64,000 bases of DNA from Mesostigma viride. Lineage: Eukaryota; Streptophyta; Mesostigmatophyceae; Mesostigmatales; Mesostigmataceae. Location: contig RPFO01000034.1 of NCBI GenBank assembly GCA_009746045.1, positions 3,763,681 to 3,827,680 of the forward strand. The letters are read 5' to 3'. The translations under genes and the position numbers were made by a program. Positions 34,918-46,118 of the stretch are shown here, one piece after another. How positions within the stretch are numbered: the stretch's first letter is position 1; each line of letters starts with the position of its first letter. The notes under the pieces are model-generated. The model had not been told where the DNA came from, did no database searches, and saw only the letters and a program-made list of their open reading frames with translations.

Positions 34918-37900
34918 TCACCGATCGAGCACCGTCACGGAGTACGCGCACGCCGTCGTCTTGGTGGCCAGGGCGACGAGGTTCATGCGCGGGTGGATGC
35001 GGATGACAGGGGCGCACAGCCCCGGGCCGTCGTCCACTTCTTCCCACGTGCCCGCGTCCAAGTCCACCGGCCGCAAGACGACAAAGTGCGCTGGGTGGTA
35101 CTCGACCGCCCCGCACAGCCGCAAGGCGACGCGCACTTGCACGCACGCGCGGCCGATGTAGAGGGTCATCTCCAGCGTCTTGGGCAGCCCGCTCCCGACG
35201 TAGTTGATCAGCGGGAGGTGGCTGGAGACGTTCAGAAAGACGAGCACGGGCGGCACTCGGTCAAAGTAGCGTCGAGGCACGCAGCGGGGCGACCCGCAGT
35301 GGTGGCACGGCGGGCGCGCGCCCATGCGCTCCTGTGCACGCGGCCGCGATGCGCTCGTCGATGTCCATGCGGTCGGCTTCCCACGGGCTGAGCGTGAACT
35401 TGTTGACGTCGACGAGCCGACCGTCGACCGGGAACGGCGCCCGGCAGGCGAAGTCGCCCTGGCGAGGAACCACGCCGTCCACGTACCGGAGCAGGCCCGC
35501 GGCGGTAGATGTCACGCTGTCCATCGCACCGCGGGCCCTCCCCAGCGACGCGTCCAGCCGCGGCCGCACCGCCTCCCTCGCGCGCGTCATGATGGACACG
35601 TTGCCGGTCCTGGACGCGTGCATGCAGAACAGCAGCAGCAGCCCGAGCGCGCACGCGTCGCCGTGCGACTCGTCCGCGCGGTGGCACGTCAGCAGGCGCA
35701 GACCTTCCTTGGTGACCGCCAGCGCCAAGTACAGCAGCCCCAGCGCCGCGTCGGTGGGGCAGCTGTTCTCGCCCCACTTGTACGAGCCGCGCGGGTTCGG
35801 AGGCAGAGTCGCGCCGCCGTTCTGCTGCAAGAAGGTGACGAACCGATGGCAGTCCGCCACCAGCGGCTGCTGCTGCGCGGCCCTGCGCGGTCGGAACGCG
35901 AATGGCGTGGTGTCCTGCCCCTCGCCCGTCCTCACACAGTCGTCGTCGTGCGGCGCCGCTGCCAGCGGTCGCGTCAGGGACTCCGTGTCGATGGCGACGT
36001 CGTCATCGCGCGACACATCGATGGGTCGGACGGGCGCTGCGTGCGAGGCACGCTCGTCCTGGCCATCGCCCTCGACGACGACGGGCGAACGCGGCGCGCG
36101 CTCTGCTTCCCGTGGCGCCGGCGCGTCCAAGGGGGCATCGGCCGCGTCGCCGAGGTCCTCGTCATAGTAGGCGGCGCCGGCCGCGGCCGCCACCTCGTAC
36201 GCGTACACCATCTCCGTGGCCGCCCCGCCCGCCAAGTCCCGGTCGCGCCGCCGCCGCGCCGGTCCCGTGCCGTCGCTGACCCACCAGCCGTCGGGCGTGT
36301 CGCAGGCGCGCTGCCAGAAAGAGAGGCGGTCGCCGGACGTGCGCTGGACGAAGCCGCAGAGGCGCAGGTCCACCTCGATTTCGTGGTCGTCGCCGAGGGC
36401 AAGCCAGTCTGAGAAGCGGTCCGGCGGGACCCTGCCCGCGCTTAAGACCGCTTCGTCGGTAGCGCGGAACACGAGGCACGCGGGCAAGCGCCCGTGGAGT
36501 CTGCGCAAGCTCTGGCAACAGGCGAACCCGCACGCCGCGCACTCGCCCGTGGACACGCGCTCCTTGACGGCCGCCGCGATGAGATGCGTCAGGCCGCCCG
36601 TCGTGCGCGCCAAGTCGACCAAGGGCAGCTCGGTCTCGACGACCGTGCCGACAGGCTGGCCGCACGCGACGCACCACGGACCGCGCTCGACCAACCGCGG
36701 GGCGTCGACGTGTGACAGCATGAGCTCCAGCGAGAACAGCAGCGACCCGTCGTCGCCGCGCCGCTCGAACGCCGCCAGCGCGCGTTCCAGCTCGCCGGAC
36801 GCCGCGTCCACGTGCTGTTGCGTGCCCTGCGCGCGCTGCCACACGGCCATGAGCAGCGCCAGCGCAAACCGCGCGCCCACGTCCCCTGCGCCGCCCACCT
36901 GCCCCGCCCGGTCGAAGGTGACGCAGCGCAGGTCGCGCGCGGCGCTCTGCGCCTGGCAGCGGCACAGCACCGCGTACAGCAGCTCCAGCGGGGCGGACAG
37001 CGGCCCCTTGAACGCCACGTCGCTGCGCTGCCGCAGCGCGAGGCCCTCGCACGCGTCCTGCAGGTGCACGAAGTCCTGCCAACACTCCCGCACGACGGCC
37101 GACTCGCTGTCCCCGACGAGCGTGTGCGCGGCGACGCCGTCGTCGCAGTCCATCTCGTCGAGCGCCGGCGTCGCGCCCGGCTGCTCATCCAGCACGTAGC
37201 AGCAGGCGTCCGTCAGCCTCGCGAGCCGCGCCAAGTCGACGTGGTCGCGGTGGCTCACGCCGTCCAACTTGGCGAGCCCGTCCACCACCTCCCACCGCGC
37301 GCCCGCTCGTCGACGGCGCAGCAGCACAAAGTGGCCGCCCGTGTGCTCGACCACGGCCCGCAGCCGCGCGGTCACGCGCACCTGCCGCCGCGCCGGCCCG
37401 ACCGACAGGGTCAGCTGCATCGTCTCTGGCAGGCCCGCCCCGCGATAGGCGCCGGGCGGCAGCTGGTTCAGGCGGCCGAAGGGCAGCACGCGCGGCAGCT
37501 CGTCGTAGTGGCGCAGCGCGACGCAGTCCTTTTGCTGGCACAGACCGCAAGCCACGGGAACGTCCGGCGCGTACTCTCGGCACACCGACGCGAGGCGCGT
37601 CGCGACGTCCCACTCGTCATGGCAGTCGATGACCAACAGCGGCAGCTCCACCGGGCCGTCGTCCGACCTGACGCCGAGCTCGCAGGTGCGCTCGCCGCAG
37701 CGCGGGCCGCCGGCCGCCACGTGCTGCATCAGCATCCTCATGTTGTCATACGCGTCGTCCGGGTCGGCGGCCACTCGCCCGGGCAAGTGCCTGTCGAGCA
37801 CGCGCAGCACCGCGTCGCGCCGCGCGTCCATTTCTCGGCCCCGCCCTTGCGCGACCCCAGCACGCAGCGCAGCAGCTCCAGCCCCAGCTCGCAGCCCCAG

Positions 37901-39449
37901 TCGTGGGGTTCTCCCGCGGCGCAGCACGTCAGGAATCGCAAGCCCGACACGGCGGGCGTCTGCAGCAGCAGCAGCAGCTCGCACACGAACTCGAGCGCCG
38001 CGTTCATGTGGCAGCAGTTGTCGCGCCAGGAAAACGTGCGCGTGCGGTCGGCGCACAGCCGGACGTGGCCGTGCGACGCCATCAGCCGATCGAACATGGC
38101 GCAAGCGCCGCAACCCGTCCGCTCCTGGCAAGGAGCCACCTGAGCGGCAGCAGGGGCCGTGGCGTCCTCCTCGCGCCTCCTTCTGCAGTGGCAGCGTGCT
38201 CGCCGGCAGCCCCGGGAGAGGTGGCTGCCTGCGAGGGCCACGACTCGCGCGTTGTCGCCGGGTCCTCGGCCGCTGTCACGGCGTACATGCACACAAGTAC
38301 GGGCTGCTCCAGGTCATCCAGCCGCAGCGTCTCCACAGTGACGCCGCCCGTGAGCGCGTCGACGACTCGGAACGACCGGCCTCGCCGTCGACGGCGTGGC
38401 AGAAAACAAGTCCGCTGCCGGCCCTTACCTGCACAAAGCCACGCAGCGCGCGACCGCGGCGACCTCTTGCCCACGAGGGCCGTCCACGACGCGCACGTCA
38501 AGCGACGACGGCAGGCAGCCCCCCCGCACGCGCGCAAGTCCGCCCCGCCCGCGACGTGGAACAGCACGCTCGCAGGGAACCGCCATCGAGGTGGCGCCCA
38601 CGGCTGGCGCCCGGCTCGCCGCAATCCACGCAGGCGCCATCCGGCGCCCGCGCCTCAGCAGCGCCGCCATGCGTCCGCGAGCGTCCCCTCGCCCGCACCG
38701 AGGTCGACCAAGTCGAGTGCGCTCTCGTCTGCCGCGGCCTCGCAGCGCGCGTCGACGCAGCACGGTGTGCGCTCGACCAACTTGTGCGCATCCGCGTGCG
38801 CCAGCAACCGGCGCACCACGTCCGCGACGTCGCCGTCCCCGCCCAACAGCCCGCGCAGCTGCTCGCACTCGTCGCTCACCAGCAGCGGCGGCGAGCCGCC
38901 AACGTGCTCGCGCGACCACAGGAGCAACGTCATCGCGAACTCGGCGGGCGCAAGCGAGGCCGCCCCGAACCCGGCCAGGCCGTCCCTGCCCCCGTCAAAG
39001 CGCAGCCGGTCCTGCCCGCCCAGCTCGCCGCGCGCCCGCGACGCGCACAGCTTCGCGTACAGCGCCTCCACGGGGTCGCGGCGAGGCGGCGCGCCGAGTG
39101 GGACCCCTTGCAGTCGCGGCAGCAGCGCTCGGCACGCCGCGAGGACGCCGCGCACGTGTGTCAGGAGACCCTCGACGTCCCGGCCATGCTCGCGCGCCGT
39201 CCCCACGAGCGTTGGGTCTGCAGGGTCCGCTGTCCCAAGGATGGGGTCACCCGGCACGCCGGCGGCCGCAGCGGCGTGCGGTGCGGCGTCCCCGTGCGTT
39301 CCAGCCGGCACCTGACCCGCCACCGCCGGGACAGGCCCGCCCGGCGCGGCGTCGACGGTCGTCTCGCGCCCGTCAGCGGGACCGCGCTCCGAATCCTTTG
39401 AGGCATCGTTGTCTCCAACGTCCTCCTCCTCGTCCGACGAAAACACCAT
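34918..39449 (-). pseudogene. Four-module USP-like (ubiquitin-specific protease fold) protein, frame-disrupted
   Basis: From the Met at 39449 (MVFSSDEEEDVG) to a stop at 34918, four related modules follow in tandem (about 39200-38250, 38050-37200, 37050-36150, 35850-34918). Module 4 has the cysteine box ENSCPTDAALGLLY, a CHHCG..C zinc site, and a histidine box AHFVVLRPVD..W..VDD. Module 2 has DNCCHMNAALEF, CGLCQQKDC and GGHFVLLRRR..WEVVD. Module 3 has CVACG and CAACGFACC but APLELLY where the catalytic Cys should be. Module 1 keeps CVDCG and FRVVDALTGG. The order Cys box, zinc ribbon, His box is that of USP/C19 deubiquitinases. Frame breaks lie near 38655, 38520, 38400, 37840 and 35325. They may be decay or uncorrected indels; the Helitron beside it also has single-base breaks. 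Activity is inference. Confidence 0.55.
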
Positions 39450-39589
39450 CGCGGCCTGCGACCGCGCAATCGACAAGCACCGTGAACGCGATCGCGAGTG
39501 GGCAGGCGAGGTCAGCAAACGCATGCCAGAGGGGGCCATGGTACCTTGCGCGCCATGCAATAACGCTAGTGTGGCGGAAGGCTGCCTAC

Positions 39590-40310
39590 CGTTAGGGGTG
39601 GGCCAGCTTGGATTGGGCTGAAACTTGGGAGCAGCCTTGCCCCACACTAGTCCATCATGTGGGCAAAGTGGGGCCTTGCAGGTCAATCGTTTTGGGGATG
39701 GCACATTGCCAGGGGGTGCCATGGTGCCTTGCGTGCGCTAGCACGTGCCCATCCTTAGGGGTGAGCCATGGTCCTAAAATATGAAAACGAGCTTGGATTG
39801 GGCTGAAACTTGGGAGGAGGCTTCCCCCACACTAGTCCATCATGTGTGCAAAGTGGGGGCTCGCAGGTCTATCGTTTGGGGGGGTGGACATGGCCAGGCG
39901 GTGCATGGTGCCTAGCGCGCGCTAGCACGTGCCCACCCTTAGGGTGGCCAGGGTCCTAAAACATGCAAACGAGCTTGGATTGGGCTGAAACTTGGGAGGA
40001 GGCTTCCCCCACACTAGTCCATCATGTGTGCAAAGTGGGGGCTCGCAGGTCTATCGTTTGGGGGGGTGGACATGGCCAGGCGGTGCGATGGTCCCTAGCG
40101 CGCGCTAGCACGTGCCCACCCTTAGAGGTGGGCCAGGGTCCTAAAATATGAAAACGAGCTTGGATCAGGCTGAAACTTGGGAGGAGGCATGCCCCACACT
40201 AGTCCATCATGTGTGCAAAGTGGGGGCTCGCAGGTCCATCGTTTGGGGGGGTGGACATGGCCAGGCGGTGCCATGGTGCCTCGCGCGCGCTAGCACGTGC
40301 CCTGCACCGA
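39590..40310 (+). repeat. 183-bp satellite, four copies (Helitron 3' side, first copy)
   Basis: Unit contains AACGAGCTTGGATTGGGCTG, ACACTAGTCCATCATGTG and the 14-bp palindrome CTAGCGCGCGCTAG. Lies between the stop of the Helitron gene and the Met of the USP-like gene. Confidence 0.9.
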
Positions 40311-40362
40311 GAGCGCGCTGGCAACGGCTAGCAAGGGAAGTGGAAGAGTCACCGCTGCAAGC

Positions 40363-43300
40363 TCAAAGACCCACCGCTATCGCGTCGCGCTCCTCCATCG
40401 TGAAATCCGGAGGGCATTTCGCTCCCACGGGCACGTGCCCGATTTCAGGGCCCGATCGGATATCCGCGTACGAGTGGTCCGAGTCGTCATCGTCCTGCAA
40501 GGGAAAAATCGCACGACACGCAACCGCATCGAACGGCGATCGGCTCAGCGTCCCTGGACGCGTGGCGCGCGCAGCAAAGGTAGGCGGAGGTAGGAAACGC
40601 GCGTCAAGAAAGACAGCGGCACCGGGAAACGTACGTAGGGGTAGTCGTCGAATTGACCCACGCAGTCGCGAAAGTCCTCGAGGGCGGCGCCCAGCCCGGA
40701 GTCGTTGTCCTGTGAGGGTCGGCAAGCGATCGCGGAGGCGAATGTGAGCAACAAAAAGGAGGACGAGTGGACGCGGAACAGGGCGCTAGCACGCGAGATG
40801 GGCCAGCAGCACTCACCTCCTCGCAAAAGTCGTCGGGCGCCGACGGCGCGTCGCAGCGGTCGTCGTCAAGCGGGTCGCCGTACTCGTCCAGCCCCTGAGC
40901 GCCAAAACAACGCGGCACGCACACGGCCACGCACGAGGTCACACGCGCACGAGATGCGTCAGCAGCGGGCGCGCACGCTCGGTGCAGCCAAGGGAGGCTT
41001 TCATCTCGTGACGACGGCGGCGGCATATGCTTACCATATCCTCACAGTCAGCATATGCTTACCATATCCTCACAGTCGCCTAGGTCGGGCACGCCCTCGT
41101 TTTCGTCGCTGTCGCCACCCTCGTACAAAAGCAGCTCGGGCTCCTCAGGCTCGCCGTCGGACATCAAGCCGTCCTGCCGCAGGATGTCGCGATCGTGTTC
41201 GCCGTCGCTCTCCAGCATGAAGTCCGCCCACAGTGGCTCCTCGACGACCTGCCTCCACCGCCTCTTGGCCGCGTCATCGGCGCACGCCTGGTCGGCCTCC
41301 GCGCACGCCTCGTCGTCCCCGAGCTCCCACGTGTCCTCGTCGTCGGGGTTGTCGTACTCGTTGTCCTGGGGCTCGCCGCTCATCGGGTCCGGCAGCTCCC
41401 AGTCGTCGGATGCCTGTGCGCGGCGCCGGCCTCGCTGGCGCCTCCGGATGCGCGCCTTGACGCGGTCCTCCGCCTTGTTGCGCATGTTGATGCCCGCGCC
41501 CTGCAAGATCGTCCAGTTGACGATGTTCCTGCTGTAGCCGACGCCGTCGAACTCGTAGCCGAACAAGCCCCGGATGTGCCCCCTCGCGCCCACGCGCGTG
41601 AGCGCCGTGTAAAGCTGGCCGTGCGCGAACACGTCGTGCTTGAGCCAGAGGCCGACGCGTTCCAGCGTCTGCCCCTGGCACTTGTTGATCGTGACCGCAT
41701 ACGCCAGCTGCGCGACGACCATACAAACGCGCGGACGTAAGCAAGCAAGACATCGAGGAAAGCGAGGGAGCATTCAGCCAAGGCCACCGCAAGTCATACG
41801 ATCGCAAGGCGCGAGCCGACATCGCAAGCAACGACACCGCATGGCGCTCACCCCGCCCCTCCCTGCGCGCGCCCACGTACCTTGAAAGGGTAGGCCATCC
41901 TGAGGATCTTGAACTTGTCGGCGTCGATGCTGAACGCGATCCGCGGGATCGCGTGCAGCTCCCCGTCCGGCGTCTTCACGAGGAACGCGCCGTCTTGCTC
42001 GTCTACGAGCTCGACGCGCGTCCCATTCTGCAACCTGTCCTTGTGGGACAGGTTGCGCGTGATCATGGCCACGGCGCCCACCTTCCACTTGAACTCGTGG
42101 TCGGGGACGCCGTCTTGACGCGCGCAGTTGAGGGTCCTCATGGAGACCCTCTCCCCCGACTTGGCGACGCGGTCGTGGCTGAACGTGCTGCGCTCCTGGT
42201 TCTCCAGCTTGGCCAGGACAGCCGCGTTGATGTCGTCGCACGCCTTGTTGGTCACCGCGACGATCGAGGACCGCATGCACGCGTTCGCGTCGTTGACGTT
42301 GGGGAACGTGTGCGCGATCAGCTCGTCCTCGTCCTTGACCGGCTGCACCATGCGCAGCGGGATCATCGCCACCTCCTGGTGCGTGCGGTCGTCGATCACC
42401 GCCTCGTACGCGACGTTGTCCATGCCGACGTCGGCGACAAACTGCGCGTACTCCGGGTCCTCGCGCGCGCGGTAGTTGAACTCGAGCGGCAGCCGGTGCA
42501 CGCCCACCCACTGCGGCGACCGCACCGCGCTGGCGTCAGCCGTCGCCAGCTCGCTGGCGCCCTTGACGACGGGCGCCACCTGCCGGAAGTCGCCGGCGAA
42601 GATGACGACCTTGCCGCCGAACGGCTCCTTGACAAAGGTGAGCTCGACCAGCAGCTCGTGCAAGAGATGGATCAGCTCCACGTTCATCATGCCGATCTCG
42701 TCGACGACGAGCGCGTGCGCCTCCAACAGCGTGCGCCCCCTGGCGGAGTTGCGCGTCACGCGGCAGCCGTACTCGAGGTCGAGCTCGAGCGGGAACCCGC
42801 ACGCGTGATGCGACGTGTGGCCGCCCCACATCTGCAGCGACGCGACGCCCGTGAACGCCATCGGCACCACCTTGAAGCCGTCGCGCGCGGACTGCTGCAT
42901 CGCCGCGTTGATGACCATGGTCTTGCCCGTGCCCGCGGGCCCGTCCACGAACAGCCGGCGGTCCGGGCTGAGCCCCTTGATCGCCAGCAGCAAGGTCTCG
43001 TACGCCTCGCGCTGCACGAGAGAGAACTTGCTCAGGTCGGGCGCGAGGATGTTCGCGTCGTCGTCGTCGTCGTGCTTGCGCTTGCGCCGGCACACGTCCT
43101 CGCCCCTGTCGCGGCGGCACTTGAGCACGGGCTCCAGCTCCCAGACGTCGTAGCCGTAGGCCGACAGCCGCTTGTCCAGGTAGGCGAGCGTGCGCGCGAG
43201 CGCGGCCTCGCGGTCCTCGAGCGTGATGGGCTGCTTGGCTCTGCGGCCCACCCCGCCGTGCACGTCCTCGTACGCGTAGAACAGGTGGTCCTTCATCATC

Positions 43301-43523
43301 TCCTCCTTGAACCGCCACAGCGCGCTCATCGTGCTCAGCTTCTGCAGCACGAGGATGACGAACAGCCGCCGCATCGCGTACGGCGTCTCCAGCCGGCGCG
43401 CGGCGATGCGCATGCTCTCCACCGCCGCGTCGTCGTCCTCGAGCAGGCCCAGCCGCCGGCACGCCATCTCGTTACTGAGCAACACGCCGCCCACGGTGCG
43501 CAGCTCCTCGAACGAGTGCGCGG
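40363..43523 (-). pseudogene. Second, truncated copy of the Helitron helicase exons (probable unmerged contig overlap)
   Basis: Exons 43523-41881, 41707-41063, 40894-40817, 40709-40635 and 40494-40363 repeat 47761-44603 with only a few differences (offset 4238-4240). The 5' part is cut by the N run at 43524, within AHSFEELRTV. This copy keeps the full reading frame in the 41707-41063 exon ([13 protein letters not shown]), where the other copy has lost a base near 45745. It should not be counted as a second gene until the gap is resolved. Confidence 0.7.
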
Positions 43524-43647
43524 NNNNNNNNNNNNNNNNNNNNNNNNNNNNNNNNNNNNNNNNNNNNNNNNNNNNNNNNNNNNNNNNNNNNNNNNNNNNN
43601 NNNNNNNNNNNNNNNNNNNNNNNNNNNNNNNNNNNNNNNNNNNNNNN
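43524..43647. other. Assembly gap (124 N)
   Basis: A run of unknown bases. The left side ends inside the helicase exon. The right side starts inside the USP-like start region (mirror of 39405), so the two sides are not neighbours in any one gene. Confidence 0.99.
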
Positions 43648-43689
43648 ATCGTTGTTCTCCAACGTCCTCCTCCTCGTCCGACGAAAACA
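43648..43689 (-). pseudogene. Stub of the USP-like gene start, cut by the gap
   Basis: Encodes MVFSSDEEEDVG, identical to the start at 39449, then runs into the N run. One inserted base (GTTGTT for GTTGT) shifts its frame relative to 39405-39415. Confidence 0.7.
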
Positions 43690-43829
43690 CCATCGCGGCC
43701 TGCGACCGCGCAATCGACAAGCACCGTGAACGCGATCGCGAGTGGGCAGGCGAGGTCAGCAAACGCATGCCAGAGGGGGCCATGGTACCTTGCGCGCCAT
43801 GCAATAACGCTAGTGTGGCGGAAGGCTGC

Positions 43830-44550
43830 CTACCGTTAGGGGTGGGCCAGCTTGGATTGGGCTGAAACTTGGGAGCAGCCTTGCCCCACACTAGTCCATC
43901 ATGTGGGCAAAGTGGGGCCTTGCAGGTCAATCGTTTGGGGATGGCACATTGCCAGGGGGTGCCATGGTCCTTGCGGCGCTAGCACGTGCCCATCCTTAGG
44001 GTGGCCATGGTCCTAAAATATGAAAACGAGCTTGGATTGGGCTGAAACTTGGGAGGAGGCATGCCCCACACTAGTCCATCATGTGTGCAAAGTGGGGGCT
44101 CGCAGGTCCATCGTTTGGGGGGGTGGACATGGCCAGGCGGTGCCATGGTGCCTAGCGCGCGCTAGCACGTGCCCACCCTTAGGGTGAGCCATGGTCCTAA
44201 AACATGCAAACGAGCTTGGATTGGGCTGAAACTTGGGAGGAGGCTTCCCCCATACTAGTCCATCATGTGTGCAAAGTGGGGGCTCGCAGGTCTATCGTTT
44301 GGGGGGGTGGACATGGCCAGGGGGTGCGATGGTCCCTAGCGCGCGCTAGCACGTGCCCACCCTTAGAGGTGGGCCAGGGTCCTAAAATATGAAAACGAGC
44401 TTGGATTGGCTGAAACTTGGGAGGAGGCATGCCCCACACTAGTCCATCATGTGTGCAAAGTGGGGGCTCGCAGGTCCATCGTTTGGGGGGGTGGACATGG
44501 CCAGGCGGTGCCATGGTGCCTCGCGCGCGCTAGCACGTGCCCTGCACCGA
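43830..44550 (+). repeat. 183-bp satellite, four copies (second copy of the block)
   Basis: Counterpart of 39590-40310, with scattered single-base differences. Confidence 0.9.
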
Positions 44551-44602
44551 GAGCGCGCTGGCAACGGCTAGCAAGGGAAGTGGAAGAGTCACCGCTGCAA
44601 GC

Positions 44603-45946
44603 TCAAAGACCCACCGCTATCGCGTCGCGCTCCTCCATCGTGAAATCCGGAGGGCATTTCGCTCCCACGGGCACGTGCCCGATTTCAGGGCCCGATCGGA
44701 TATCCGCGTACGAGTGGTCCGAGTCGTCATCGTCCTGCAAGGGAAAAATCGCACGACACGCAACCGCATCGAACGGCGATCGGCTCAGCGTCCCTGGACG
44801 CGTGGCGCGCGCAGCAAAGGTAGGCGGAGGTAGGAAACGCGCGTCAAGAAAGACAGCGGCACCGGGAAACGTACGTAGGGGTAGTCGTCGAATTGACCCA
44901 CGCAGTCGCGAAAGTCCTCGAGGGCGGCGCCCAGCCCGGAGTCGTTGTCCTGTGAGGGTCGGCAAGCGATCGCGGAGGCGAATGTGAGCAACAAAAAGGA
45001 GGACGAGTGGACGCGGAACAGGGCGCTAGCACGCGAGATGGGCCAGCAGCACTCACCTCCTCGCAAAAGTCGTCGGGCGCCGACGGCGCGTCGCAGCGGT
45101 CGTCGTCAAGCGGGTCGCCGTACTCGTCCAGCCCCTGAGCGCCAAAACAACGCGGCACGCACACGGCCACGCACGAGGTCACACGCGCACGAGATGCGTC
45201 AGCAGCGGGCGCGCACGCTCGGTGCAGCCAAGGGAGGCTTTCATCTCGTGACGACGGCGGCGGCATATGCTTACCATATCCTCACAGTCAGCATATGCTT
45301 ACCATATCCTCACAGTCACCTAGGTCGGGCACGCCCTCGTTTTCGTCGCTGTCGCCACCCTCGTACAAAAGCAGCTCGGGCTCCTCAGGCTCGCCGTCGG
45401 ACATCAAGCCGTCCTGCCGCAGGATGTCGCGATCGTGTTCGCCGTCGCTCTCCAGCATGAAGTCCGCCCACAGTGGCTCCTCGACGACCTGCCTCCACCG
45501 CCTCTTGGCCGCGTCATCGGCGCACGCCTGGTCGGCCTCCGCGCACGCCTCGTCGTCCCCGAGCTCCCACGTGTCCTCGTCGTCGGGGTTGTCGTACTCG
45601 TTGTCCTGGGGCTCGCCGCTCATCGGGTCCGGCAGCTCCCAGTCGTCGGATGCCTGTGCGCGGCGCCGGCCTCGCTGGCGCCTCCGGATGCGCGCCTTGA
45701 CGCGGTCCTCCGCCTTGTTGCGCATGTTGATGCCCGCGCCCTGCAGATCGTCCAGTTGACGATGTTCCTGCTGTAGCCGACGCCGTCGAACTCGTAGCCG
45801 AACAAGCCCCGGATGTGCCCCCTCGCGCCCACGCGCGTGAGCGCCGTGTAAAGCTGGCCGTGCGCGAACACGTCGTGCTTGAGCCAGAGGCCGACGCGTT
45901 CCAGCGTCTGCCCCTGGCACTTGTTGATCGTGACCGCATACGCCAG
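44603..45946 (-). CDS. Helitron helicase C-terminal exons with acidic tail
   Basis: Four exons. The first (45946-45303) begins [19 protein letters not shown], helicase motif V, with Cys where most Helitrons have Ser. Then comes [20 protein letters not shown], motif VI. A missing A near 45745 breaks the frame after NIVNWTI; the sister copy has it. A long acidic region follows ([19 protein letters not shown] and similar). Exons 45134-45057, 44949-44875 and 44734-44603 add more acidic sequence (DPLDDDRCD, DDDDSDHSYAD) and end IAVGL. At the first exon's 3' end a 28-bp direct duplication repeats the donor. Confidence 0.85.
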
Positions 45947-46118
45947 CTGCGCGACGACCATACAAACGCGCGGACGTAAGCAAGCAAGACATCGAGGAAA
46001 GCGAGGGAGCATTCAGCCAAGGCCACCGCAAGTCATACGATCGCAAGGCGCGAGCCGACACGCAAGCAACGACACCGCATGGCGCTCACCCCGCCCCTCC
46101 CTGCGCGCGCCCACGTAC

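Noticed and set aside
40363..43523. A second independent Helitron copy
   Set aside because: The near-identity, the breakpoints at the N run and the shared flanks fit an assembly overlap better than a true tandem duplication.
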